DNA from: Clostridia bacterium | GTDB taxonomy: Bacteria > Bacillota > Clostridia > Oscillospirales > Acutalibacteraceae | Direction of reading: 5' to 3' | Length of the DNA: 17,291 bases | Assembly (NCBI GenBank): GCA_024689165.1 | Contig: JAILDS010000223.1 | Location: 1-17,291 of the forward strand | Shown here: one piece after another, positions 1 to 6,889 of the stretch | How positions within the stretch are numbered: position 1 is the first letter of the stretch | How the letters are laid out: each line of letters begins with the position of its first letter | Translations under genes and position numbers: made by a program | The notes under the pieces: generated by a model | Seen by the model: only the letters and a program-made list of their open reading frames with translations | Database searches by the model: none | What the model was told of the DNA's origin: nothing

Positions 1-1
1 C

Positions 2-1807
2 GAGTATTCGCGCGGCGAAGGGGGCTTTTTCCTGCGGGGGACGGTCTTTTTCGAGGACGGCGGCAGCGAGGCGATCGAAACCGATGGTTCTTGGCGGGTC
101 CGTCTGCTCGGCGCGTACACGGCGCCGTACCGTTACGACGACAGCGTCGACCCCGGAGGATTTGAAGAGCCTTCCATGTCTGCAGGCCCCGTCGAAACGA
201 TCGCCGCGCCGATACCCCCGTGCGAGGTATCCGCTCTGCCGGTCGAAGGACTCGAATTCACCGAACGCAGAGCCGGGACGAGCTCGAAGGAGATAGAGCT
301 CGATAAAGTGTACGCCTGCTACGTGAGCGTGCGCGTTTCCGGCGCGCCGGCGAGGGTAAAACTGACAGGGTACGAGCTCCCGGGCGGGAGCGATTTTGCG
401 TACGACCTCGATTTTTCCCGTCCGGGCGAGTATCACGGTATGGAGCTGCACGCCGTCGGCGGCGTCCGGATAGAGCTCGAAAAACCGATGTCGGGCGAGA
501 CGTCGGTCTCTGCAGAACTCCTCGCTTCGAGCTATCCGACGCCGTACCGCGCAAGGACGGTCACCTCCGACGCGGAGCTGGACCGCGTGCTCGACGTTTG
601 CGCGCACTCTCTGAAATACTGCCGTCAGAGCATACACCTCGACAGCCCGAAGCACTGCGAGCCGCTGGCGTGTACGGGCGACTATTATATTGAAACACTC
701 ATGACCGCGTTCACATACGGCGATATGAGACTTGCGGCCTTTGACGTGCGCCGCACCGCAAAGAGTCTCAGCCGCCACGACGGGAGGATCTTCCACACGT
801 CGTACAGCCTTATCTGGGCGCTGATGCTGTGGGACGTTTACATGCTCACCGGCGAAAGACGGCTGCTGTCCGACTGCCGCGGCGCGCTGTACAGGCTGCT
901 TGCCCGTTTTGACGGTTACCTCGGCGAAAACGGGCTCATCGAGACCCCGCCGGACTATATGTTCGTCGACTGGCTCGACCCGGACGGCATAAACCTGCAC
1001 CATCCGCCGAAGGCTCTCGGCCAGACCTGCCTGTGCATGTTTTATTTCGGAGCGCTGCGGACGGCGGAAAAGATATACCGCGAGCTCGGCGACGAAGCTG
1101 AGGCGCGCGAATGCTTCGAAAAAAGCGCGGCTCTGCGTCAGGCGTGCCTGGCAAACCTGTGGGACCACGGCAGAGGGCTCTTTTTCGAAGGACTCAATAC
1201 GCCGACGCCGGAGGAGCTGCTCTGTAATTATATGCCCCGGAACGTCGAAAAACGCTATTACCGCAGGCACGCGAACATACTCGCGGCGTATTTCGGCTTT
1301 TTCGGAAGCCGGCCCGCAGGTACGGCGTCTCATACCGGGGATTCTGCCGACGCACAGCTGCTGCGCCGGGTGATCGAAGACGATTCTCTCGGCCCGGTCC
1401 AGCCGTATTTCCGGCATTTCCTGCTCGACGCGGTATACAGGAACGGCCTGAGGGAAGAGTATACCCTGAAGCTGCTCGACGCGTGGAAGCCGTTCGTCAG
1501 GGAATGCCCTAAAGGCCTTCCGGAGGGCTTTTACAAGCCCACTCCGGATTATTCCTTCGACAGGAGCCACGCCTGGGCGGGAACTCCCGCCTACGCCCTG
1601 CCGCTGGCGTTGTCGGGGCTGAAGATAACAGAACCCGGCTTCCGCAGGATATCGCTCTCGCCCTCGTCGCTGGGGCTTGAGCGCGCCAAAGTCGCTATAC
1701 CGACGCCGTTCGGTACGGTCGAGATCACCGTGACCCGAGACGGCGCCGCGGGGGTCCGCGTCCCGGAGGGCGTGGAGCTTGAACAGACAAAGGAGGAAAG
1801 AGAATGA
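2..1807 (+). CDS. GH78-like alpha-L-rhamnosidase-related glycosidase, 5' end missing
   Basis: The reading frame is open from base 2, giving 601 visible residues; the ATG at 176 is internal, because the codons before it encode a plausible glycosidase N-terminal region (for example ETDGSWRV near residue 30). The first ~185 residues look like beta-sandwich modules, followed by an (alpha/alpha)6 barrel of the six-hairpin type (about residues 190-520) and a C-terminal beta domain with a typical 'TPFGTVEI' strand. The motif DSPKHCEPLACTGD (residues 214-227) matches the GH78 signature DxPxRxExxGxxGD only in part: the Glu and final GD are kept, while the usual Arg-Asp and Arg are replaced. GH78 enzymes release terminal L-rhamnose; here the substrate is uncertain. 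No secretion signal can be judged because the start is outside the window. The stop overlaps the next gene by ATGA, so the two are probably co-translated. It could also be an uncharacterised GH78 relative with another specificity. Confidence 0.85.
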   Translation, partial: EYSRGEGGFFLRGTVFFEDGGSEAIETDGSWRVRLLGAYTAPYRYDDSVDPGGFEEPSMSAGPVETIAAPIPPCEVSALPVEGLEFTERRAGTSSKEIELDKVYACYVSVRVSGAPARVKLTGYELPGGSDFAYDLDFSRPGEYHGMELHAVGGVRIELEKPMSGETSVSAELLASSYPTPYRARTVTSDAELDRVLDVCAHSLKYCRQSIHLDSPKHCEPLACTGDYYIETLMTAFTYGDMRLAAFDVRRTAKSLSRHDGRIFHTSYSLIWALMLWDVYMLTGERRLLSDCRGALYRLLARFDGYLGENGLIETPPDYMFVDWLDPDGINLHHPPKALGQTCLCMFYFGALRTAEKIYRELGDEAEARECFEKSAALRQACLANLWDHGRGLFFEGLNTPTPEELLCNYMPRNVEKRYYRRHANILAAYFGFFGSRPAGTASHTGDSADAQLLRRVIEDDSLGPVQPYFRHFLLDAVYRNGLREEYTLKLLDAWKPFVRECPKGLPEGFYKPTPDYSFDRSHAWAGTPAYALPLALSGLKITEPGFRRISLSPSSLGLERAKVAIPTPFGTVEITVTRDGAAGVRVPEGVELEQTKEERE

Positions 1808-2817
1808 GAAAGTATCTTCTGCCCGAGAACGGGAATTTCTACAAAGCCAACCTTCACGCGCATTCAACGCTCTCGGACGGCAGGCTCACGCCCCGGGAGC
1901 TCAAGGATATCTACAAGGCCCACGGCTATTCCGTTCTGAGCCTGACCGACCATGAGTTCATGAAGAGCCATCACGACCTGACGGACCCCGATTTCCTTAT
2001 GATGACCGGATTCGAGATGGGCTTTGGCGAGGATAAGCCGTGGAACGAATTCCCGAAGTGCTGCCACGTCTGCTTCGTCGCGCTCAACGAGGATGAGGAG
2101 AACCAGCCCTGCTTCCACCGCTCGAAATATCTCAGCGATGAAAGGCTCAGGGAAGCGACCTTCGACGAAAACGAGCCGGATTTTGAGCGTGAGTATACGC
2201 CCGAATGCATAAACCGCGCCATGCGGTTCGGGCGCGAGAAGGGCTTTTTCGTCACCTACAACCACCCTGTGTGGTCGCTCGAGCGTTACCCGGAGTATTC
2301 GCAGTACGAGGGTATGCACGCCATGGAGATATGCAACTATTCCTCCGTGGTCTCCGGCTGGGACGAATACAACCCCCGCGTTTACGAGGACTTTCTTCAT
2401 CAGGGGAAGCGGATCTTCGTACAGGGTACGGACGACAACCACAACAGGGCGGAGCCGGATGATCCTAAATGGGATTCATTCGGCGCGTTCACCGTCCTCA
2501 AAGCCCCGAGGCTCGACTACAAGAGCATCGCGCATGCGCTCGTCGCAGGGGATTTCTATGCCTCTCAGGGGCCGGAGATAAAGGCGCTGTGGTTCGATGA
2601 AGGCGTTCTTCACGTCGAATGCTCGCCCGCGGTGAGGATATACTGCATAACAAAAGCCTGCCGCTGTATGGCAGGCTACGGTAAAAACGGGGCGCCCGCG
2701 ACGGAGGCGGACTTTGTGATAGAGCCGACCGACGGCTACGTCCGTATCTCCGTTCAGGACGAAAAAGGCCTCCGGGCGGACTCGAACGCGTTTTTCACGG
2801 ACGAGCTTTTCGCCTGA
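1804..2817 (+). CDS. PHP-domain metallohydrolase (CehA/McbA-like)
   Basis: A 337-residue protein with the polymerase-and-histidinol-phosphatase (PHP) fold. Metal-binding motifs are visible in order: NLHAHS (His18, His20) with Asp25, LTDHE (Asp49, His50), Glu71, His88, YNHP (His154), Glu175 and GTDDNH (Asp210/His213). This set is expected to hold two or three metal ions for phosphoester or related hydrolysis. It has no signal peptide and is probably cytoplasmic. A strong ribosome binding site (AAAGGAGG, 1789-1796) sits 7 nt before the ATG, which overlaps the upstream glycosidase stop as ATGA, so the pair probably acts together on the same glycan-derived substrate; that link is inference. The C-terminal ~70 residues look like the small beta domain seen in CehA-type proteins. 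Bases 2648-2677 of this gene also contain a terminator-like hairpin for the opposite strand. The exact substrate is unknown. Confidence 0.88.
   Translation: MRKYLLPENGNFYKANLHAHSTLSDGRLTPRELKDIYKAHGYSVLSLTDHEFMKSHHDLTDPDFLMMTGFEMGFGEDKPWNEFPKCCHVCFVALNEDEENQPCFHRSKYLSDERLREATFDENEPDFEREYTPECINRAMRFGREKGFFVTYNHPVWSLERYPEYSQYEGMHAMEICNYSSVVSGWDEYNPRVYEDFLHQGKRIFVQGTDDNHNRAEPDDPKWDSFGAFTVLKAPRLDYKSIAHALVAGDFYASQGPEIKALWFDEGVLHVECSPAVRIYCITKACRCMAGYGKNGAPATEADFVIEPTDGYVRISVQDEKGLRADSNAFFTDELFA
2648..2677 (-). terminator. Candidate intrinsic terminator of the minus-strand yebC-lgt operon, inside the PHP gene
   Basis: Read on the minus strand, AGCCTGCC (2677-2670), a 7-nt loop, and the perfect complement GGCAGGCT (2662-2655) are followed by TTTTGTTA. 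This is a GC-rich 8-bp stem with a T-rich tail, about 150 nt beyond the stop codon of the last minus-strand gene. No hairpin with a T-run lies nearer to that stop. It would make the operon mRNA antisense to the last part of the PHP gene. Confidence 0.55.
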
Positions 2818-2822
2818 CAGAT

Positions 2823-3227
2823 TTAGGATTTAAGGCCGAGCAGCTCGAGGTATTTCGCGCGGTCCTTTATGTAGAAAGACGGGTCGTGTTCCCGGTCGCA
2901 GACGGAACAGATCAGACAGTCCGCCGAAAAACCGGTGACTCTGCGCCAGATCATGGGCGGGACGAGCAGGGCGGTGAAGGGCTCGCTGAGCTCCGTCCGC
3001 TCGCTGCGGGTCCCGTCGTCGAGTTCGACGCGGCACGATCCGGCGAGCAGTATGAGCCACTCCGAAAACAGGGAAGCGTGGTCGCCCCTGACGGAGCTTT
3101 CCGTTTGTCCGGACAGGAAGAAGACCCTTTTCGCGTCGAAGCCGATAGCGTCCCTGTCGAACACGCTCAGGAGGCCCCGTTCGTCGCGAAAGCTATCGAT
3201 TTTAATGAGCCTGCATCCGTTTATCAT
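2823..3227 (-). CDS. FdtA/QdtA-like sugar-nucleotide 3,4-ketoisomerase (cupin, WxcM-like)
   Basis: A 134-residue single-domain cupin whose beginning (MINGCRLIKIDSFRDERG) is typical of the FdtA/QdtA/WxcM C-terminal family, which converts dTDP-4-keto-6-deoxyglucose to the 3-keto sugar. The ATG at 3227 overlaps the stop of the upstream aminotransferase (ATGA). The same frame extends further upstream, but that part lies inside the aminotransferase gene and does not look like this family. The usual metal-free active-site motif RGxHAH appears here as RGDHAS (residues 47-52), so the second histidine is replaced by Ser52. Pairing with a DegT aminotransferase is the classic context for making 3-amino-3,6-dideoxyhexoses, which supports the family call. 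The altered motif leaves room for a changed reaction or a non-catalytic relative. It is the last gene of the operon and ends 5 bp from the convergent PHP gene. Confidence 0.8.
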   Translation of the reverse strand: MINGCRLIKIDSFRDERGLLSVFDRDAIGFDAKRVFFLSGQTESSVRGDHASLFSEWLILLAGSCRVELDDGTRSERTELSEPFTALLVPPMIWRRVTGFSADCLICSVCDREHDPSFYIKDRAKYLELLGLKS

Positions 3228-4333
3228 ATCGTCGGATCCGTTTGGTATGCGTTCAGAGCCTTGATGACGCGGCTCTGTTCGTCGTAGGTCAGCCCGTTGA
3301 AGAACGGGAGAGACAGTATTTCGCCCGCAAGCCTTTCCGCGACGGGCAGCTTCCCGGTACGCCCCAGGAGTTCTTTGTAAGCCTCGGACAGATGTACGGG
3401 GACGGGGAAGTGTATCTCCGTCCCTATGCCCGCGTCCCTGAGATATTGCGCGAGCCTGTCGCGGGTCCCGCAGCGGATGACGAACTGGTGCCAAGCGCAC
3501 TCCGAGCCCGGCGCGGGACTCGGCAGGCGTATAAGCGGGTTGTTTATTCCGGCGAGGTACCTGCCGGCGAGAGCGGCGCGTTCCGCGAGGAGCTCGTCAA
3601 AATGCTTCAGCTTGACCCTGAGCAGACCGGCCTGGAGCTCGTCGAGCCGGGAGTTGACGCCCTGTTCGCGGTTGTAATACTTTTTTTCGCTGCCGTAGTT
3701 GCGGTATACCGTCGCCCTGTCGGCAAGATCGTCCAAGTCGGTGATGATGCCGCCGCCGTCGCCGAAGCCGCCGAGAGTCTTAGTCGGATAGAACGAAAAA
3801 CAGCCCGCGTGCCCGAAGGTGCCGACGGGTCTTCCTTTGTATTTCGACCCGTGCGCCTGAGCGCAGTCCTCTATCAGAGCAAGGCCGTGTTTTTCGCACA
3901 GCCCGACGAAGGGCTCCATCGGCGTGGGCAGGCCGAAAAGGTGGGTGACGAGCACCGCTTTGGTCGCGGGAGTGATCGCACGCTCCGTTTCCGACGGAGA
4001 CATCGCGAAATCCTCGCCGACGTCGACGAAGACCGGCGTCGCGCCGTTGGCGGAAACGGCGAGCGGCCCGGCGATGAAGGTGTTCGCCTGAACTATCACC
4101 TCGTCGCCGGGGCCCACCCCGGCGACGTGCATCGCGATCTTCAGCGCGTCGAGCCCGCAGGCGACGCCGACGCAGCGCCGCGCTCCGGACGCGGCGGCGA
4201 ATTCCCGCTCGAAGGCTTCGAGCTCGGGGCCGAGGATATAACGGTTCGACGACAGGACGGATACGGCCTTTTCGTCGAACTCCCGTTTGTATTTGAAGTA
4301 GATAAGATCCAGACGGTTTGAGGGTACAGGCAT
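3224..4333 (-). CDS. DegT/DnrJ/EryC1/StrS-family PLP-dependent sugar aminotransferase (FdtB/QdtB-like)
   Basis: A 369-residue aminotransferase of full family length. Landmarks are VACGLDALKIA (cofactor phosphate region, about 57-67), THLFG (130-134), IEDCAQAHG with the PLP-pyridine Asp156, and FYPTKTLGGFGDGG with the Schiff-base Lys185, followed by RNYGS and the substrate-region NSRLDELQA. These enzymes transfer an amino group from glutamate to a keto sugar bound to a nucleotide. The closest functional class by sequence feel and context is the 3-aminotransferase group (FdtB/QdtB), since the next gene encodes an FdtA-like ketoisomerase overlapping by ATGA. It starts 40 bp downstream of lgt, with a GGAG element about 9 nt before the ATG. 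The product would feed surface polysaccharide or S-layer glycan synthesis. No dTDP-glucose synthase or dehydratase gene is in the window, so the pathway is incomplete here. Confidence 0.92.
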   Translation of the reverse strand: MPVPSNRLDLIYFKYKREFDEKAVSVLSSNRYILGPELEAFEREFAAASGARRCVGVACGLDALKIAMHVAGVGPGDEVIVQANTFIAGPLAVSANGATPVFVDVGEDFAMSPSETERAITPATKAVLVTHLFGLPTPMEPFVGLCEKHGLALIEDCAQAHGSKYKGRPVGTFGHAGCFSFYPTKTLGGFGDGGGIITDLDDLADRATVYRNYGSEKKYYNREQGVNSRLDELQAGLLRVKLKHFDELLAERAALAGRYLAGINNPLIRLPSPAPGSECAWHQFVIRCGTRDRLAQYLRDAGIGTEIHFPVPVHLSEAYKELLGRTGKLPVAERLAGEILSLPFFNGLTYDEQSRVIKALNAYQTDPTI

Positions 4334-4373
4334 ACGATCTGCTCCGGATGTAAGCTTTGAAAAGGGCGGGCGG

Positions 4374-5354
4374 TTATTTCGCGGGCCTTTTTTTGACGTT
4401 GTATTTCAGCGAGAAATCAGTCTGCCTGACGCCTTCGCTGTCGTAAAAATAATCTCTTCCCTCGACCTGCCACGGTTTCTTTTTGTAACGGACCGTCACG
4501 GCGGCGAGTATCACGAGTGCGACGGCGGCTATCGCGAAGGAGATCAGCTGGCTGACCCTCAGGGTCGTGCCGGCGATGTAGAGGCTGTCCGTCCTCAGTC
4601 CCTCGACGAAGCCGCGTTCCGCGCCGTACCAGACGCAGTACAGCAGGAACAGCTGCCCCGAGAAAAGCCGGAATCTTCTGCAGACGATATATAAGACCGC
4701 AAAGCCGATCAGACAGCTTAAGGACTCGTAAAGAAAAGTCGGGTGCACGGGCTTGTCCGCGTTCATAGTTATGCCGTTTTCGGCGAAAAACTCACCGTTC
4801 GAAACGATGTAGTCGCGCACCTTTTCGGAGTACATCCCCCACGGGAGGTCGGTATTGGTGCCGAACGCCTCCTGATTGGCAAAATTGCCCCAGCGGCCTA
4901 TGCCCTGCCCCAGAAGCAGGCTCATGCCGACCAGGTCGAGCAGGTTGAGGAAGTTTATCTTCTCGACCCTCGCTGTGATGAACGCCGCGATCAGCCCGCC
5001 GATTATGCCGCCGTAGATCGCCAGCCCGCCGTTCCATATCTTGAAGATGTCGCCCGGGTGCTGCGAAAAATAGTCCCAGGTGAAGATCACGTAATACGCC
5101 CGCGCGCCTATCACCCCGGCGACAGCGCCGAAGAGGAGCACGTCGACCATTTTGTCGAGGCTGATCTTCCACGTGCAGGCGATCCTGCCGCCGTAGAGGG
5201 CTGCGAGGGCGAGCCCGAACGCGATTATCACGCCGTACCAGCGTATGGTCAGCGAGCGGCCCCCGAAAGCGATCTCGCAAAAAACGGAGGATACGTTGAA
5301 AACATGGTCGAGCCCGGTGAACCTGACTGCGACAGCGTCGGTGAAGAAGCTCAT
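4374..5354 (-). CDS. lgt: Prolipoprotein diacylglyceryl transferase
   Basis: A 326-residue polytopic membrane enzyme that moves diacylglycerol from phosphatidylglycerol to the lipobox cysteine of prolipoproteins, the first step of lipoprotein maturation. The signature IGRWGNFANQEAFG lies at residues 152-165 with the key Arg154 and Asn157. The IRWYG element (38-41) near the first helix and the HPTFLYES segment before the late helices are also typical. In the GGLAIYGG stretch (109-116) a Tyr stands where Escherichia coli Lgt has a catalytically important His; I recall this exchange from other clostridial Lgt proteins and do not count it as a defect. About seven hydrophobic helices are seen, ending in a basic cytoplasmic tail. 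The ATG overlaps the yebC stop (ATGA), so translation is probably coupled. A likely client within the window is the solute-binding lipoprotein at 8880. Confidence 0.97.
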   Translation of the reverse strand: MSFFTDAVAVRFTGLDHVFNVSSVFCEIAFGGRSLTIRWYGVIIAFGLALAALYGGRIACTWKISLDKMVDVLLFGAVAGVIGARAYYVIFTWDYFSQHPGDIFKIWNGGLAIYGGIIGGLIAAFITARVEKINFLNLLDLVGMSLLLGQGIGRWGNFANQEAFGTNTDLPWGMYSEKVRDYIVSNGEFFAENGITMNADKPVHPTFLYESLSCLIGFAVLYIVCRRFRLFSGQLFLLYCVWYGAERGFVEGLRTDSLYIAGTTLRVSQLISFAIAAVALVILAAVTVRYKKKPWQVEGRDYFYDSEGVRQTDFSLKYNVKKRPAK

Positions 5355-6088
5355 TCCCAGTCTTCCGCGTTTTCCCAGTTGTGCCAGACGCCCTGGACGT
5401 CGTCGTTGTCCTCGAACATCTCGAGCATCTTGCTCATGTTCTTCATGTCGTCCTCGTTCGTGAGTTTCACGTAGGTGGACGGCAGGTACTCCGGCTCGGC
5501 GGAAAGAACGGTGTAGCCGGCTTTTTCGAGGGCCTCGCTGACCGCGCCGACGGAGTGCGGGTCCGTCCTGACCTCGAAAACGTCCTCGTCCCTGACGACG
5601 TCGTCCGCGCCGGATTCGAGAGCGGTCTCGAACAGGGCGTCCTCGTCGACGTCCTCGCCGTCGACCGCGACGACCCCGACGTGCGTGAACATGAACATGA
5701 CGCTGCCGCTCTGGCCCATGTTGCCGCCGTATTTGTCGAAATAGTGGCGGACGTCGCCCGCGGTGCGGTTGCGGTTGTCGGTAAGGGTCTCGACCACGAC
5801 GGCGATGCCGGACGGGCCGTAGCCCTCGTAGATTATCTCCTCATAATTGTCGGCGTTGCCCTCGCCGGCGGCCTTCTTGATGATTCGCTCTATGTTGTCG
5901 TTGGGCACATTCGCGGCCTTAGCCTTGGCGATAACGTCCTTGAGCTTGGAGTTTCCCGCCGGGTCGGGGCCGCCCTGCTTGACCGCCACGGCGATCTCAC
6001 GGCCTATCTTGGTAAAGACCTTGGCTCTCGCGCCGTCGGTCTTCTCTTTCTTTCTTTTGATGGTGCTCCATTTGGAATGTCCGGACAT
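5351..6088 (-). CDS. yebC: YebC/PmpR family protein
   Basis: A 245-residue protein of standard family length. The N-terminus MSGHSKWSTIKRKKEKTD is diagnostic, followed by the three-domain YebC layout with an acidic central cleft (about residues 80-200) and the GGNMGQSGSVMFMF segment near residues 118-131. Family members were first described as DNA-binding regulators; more recent work links some of them to translation through difficult stretches such as polyproline. The start is fixed by a very good ribosome binding site (GGGAGGAAC) 5-8 nt before the ATG, and a near-consensus promoter lies about 35 bp upstream. It is the first gene of the minus-strand operon and overlaps lgt by 4 nt. The count of Asp/Glu in the C-terminal third (for example DEDVFEV) is high, as is usual. 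Confidence 0.97.
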   Translation of the reverse strand: MSGHSKWSTIKRKKEKTDGARAKVFTKIGREIAVAVKQGGPDPAGNSKLKDVIAKAKAANVPNDNIERIIKKAAGEGNADNYEEIIYEGYGPSGIAVVVETLTDNRNRTAGDVRHYFDKYGGNMGQSGSVMFMFTHVGVVAVDGEDVDEDALFETALESGADDVVRDEDVFEVRTDPHSVGAVSEALEKAGYTVLSAEPEYLPSTYVKLTNEDDMKNMSKMLEMFEDNDDVQGVWHNWENAEDWE

Positions 6089-6121
6089 AATAGTTCCTCC
6101 CGGCGTTTTTTTGTATACTTC

Positions 6122-6150
6122 ATTTTAACACTTATAATACGAGCCGTCAA
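6122..6150 (-). promoter_or_regulatory. Sigma-A type promoter of the yebC-lgt operon
   Basis: On the minus strand, TTGACG (6150-6145) and TAAAAT (6127-6122) are separated by exactly 17 nt, matching five of six consensus bases in each hexamer. Transcription would begin near 6115, giving a leader of under 30 nt that includes the strong yebC ribosome binding site. Confidence 0.8.
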
Positions 6151-6159
6151 GTTTATAAT
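6133..6159 (+). promoter_or_regulatory. Two TATAAT hexamers in direct repeat, possible divergent plus-strand promoter
   Basis: The heptamer TTATAAT occurs at 6132-6138 and again at 6153-6159, 21 bp apart (two helical turns), one inside the yebC promoter spacer and one just upstream of its -35. Both contain a perfect -10 hexamer in the plus direction. Only a weak -35 (TTGTAT, 6111-6116, 16-nt spacer) can be matched to the first. The repeats might equally be a regulator site. Confidence 0.3.
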
Positions 6160-6160
6160 T

Positions 6161-6220
6161 CCGGCGCGATTTGATGCGCGCAGGCCGGTTTTTTCGCTGT
6201 CCGGGCCGCGCTGCGCGCCG
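6161..6220 (+). other. Two adjacent GC-rich hairpins between the divergent units
   Basis: CCGGCGCG (6161-6168) can pair with CGCG plus CCGG in 6177-6188, leaving a bulge, and is followed by six Ts (6189-6194). Immediately after, CCGGGCCGCG at about 6200 can fold with CGCGCCGG over a 3-nt loop. The first resembles a weak plus-strand terminator; no plus-strand gene ends here, so its role is unclear. The rest of 6089-6331 holds no coding sequence that I can support. Confidence 0.3.
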
Positions 6221-6246
6221 GGAACGGGGCGATTTTCGAATAATGA

Positions 6247-6280
6247 TTGCATTTTTCTTCATTCCGGAGTAGATTGTAAT
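6247..6280 (+). promoter_or_regulatory. Weak candidate promoter for the small secreted protein gene
   Basis: TTGCAT (6247-6252) and TAGATT (6270-6275) are 17 nt apart; TGTAAT at 6275-6280 is a better -10 but lacks a partner. The position, 50-60 bp before the start at 6332, is sensible, but the match is modest. Confidence 0.3.
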
Positions 6281-6331
6281 CGGCGCGAGGCGTCCGTTTC
6301 ACTCGAAAACAGCCGTTTGCGGGGGTGGCAT

Positions 6332-6844
6332 ATGAACAAAAAAAGAATTATCGCCGCGGTCCTGGCGGTGGTCCTGTGCGCCGCGCTCGGCGCGGGGGCC
6401 TGGGCGGCGGCGCGCGCGAAAAAGGTCGCCGACAGCCGTTCGGAGTCGCTCTTCCTGTCGCGTATAGACGCGAGGATAGAACCGGCGGAGTTCACCGTCG
6501 CTTCGGCCGGGGAGTGCGCCCTCGACTTTACTCTGACCGTTAAAAAGAACGAGCCCGATTTCTATGCCCGCGTCGATTCCGTCGCTGTCGAGGGACTGAA
6601 CGTCGGGACTCTGACCGTCACGCCCGATCCCGGCAACCCGGGAGGCTCTGCCATCAATGGGCTCGAGCTGTCCGCCGGGGAAGAAGGGCCTTTTGAATAC
6701 CGTTTCAGCGTCAGCGCGGCCGTTTCCGCCGATAAGCTGCCAGCCCGGGCGAAGCTCGTGCTTTACGTCACGAGCGGCCTGACTTATTCCTCCGCCTCGT
6801 CGTCCCGCGTCGAGCTGGGGCTGACCCTGACGGAGGGCAACTGA
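6332..6844 (+). CDS. Small secreted or membrane-anchored protein of unknown function
   Basis: A 170-residue protein that I do not recognise. It begins MNKKR and then has a hydrophobic segment (about residues 6-27), an uncleaved anchor or signal peptide with the cut expected near AWAAA. The rest is polar and rich in Val, Ser, Ala and Glu, with alternating patterns (FTVASAGECALDFTLTV, AKLVLYVTSG) that suggest a beta-sandwich outside the membrane. The frame stays open far upstream, but that part is the antisense of yebC. The ATG at 6332 is chosen because it gives the signal peptide and follows a GGGGGTGG stretch by a few bases. It lies 45 bp before the GH30 gene on the same strand, so the two may share a transcript. 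One cysteine lies at residue 16 within the hydrophobic stretch but without a lipobox. Confidence 0.75.
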   Translation: MNKKRIIAAVLAVVLCAALGAGAWAAARAKKVADSRSESLFLSRIDARIEPAEFTVASAGECALDFTLTVKKNEPDFYARVDSVAVEGLNVGTLTVTPDPGNPGGSAINGLELSAGEEGPFEYRFSVSAAVSADKLPARAKLVLYVTSGLTYSSASSSRVELGLTLTEGN

Positions 6845-6889
6845 TTTTTCGCTGACCGCGCATAAGTATAAAGCACACGGAGCAGAGAT

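Noticed and set aside
3108..3117. TGTCCGGACA palindrome in the cupin gene as a plus-strand terminator for the GH78-PHP unit
   Set aside because: It has no loop and no T-run after it, so it cannot be an ordinary intrinsic terminator.
3228..3500. Upstream extension of the cupin reading frame to 225 residues
   Set aside because: The extra part is Arg/Pro-rich out-of-frame reading of the aminotransferase gene; family alignment and the ATGA overlap support the start at 3227.
3242..4321. A 359-codon plus-strand frame covering the aminotransferase
   Set aside because: The minus-strand protein has every aminotransferase motif; the plus-strand reading has none.
5381..6331. A plus-strand frame continuous with the small secreted protein that would make a 487-residue protein
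   Set aside because: The upstream part is antisense to yebC and its promoter; the signal peptide and ribosome binding site place the true start at 6332.
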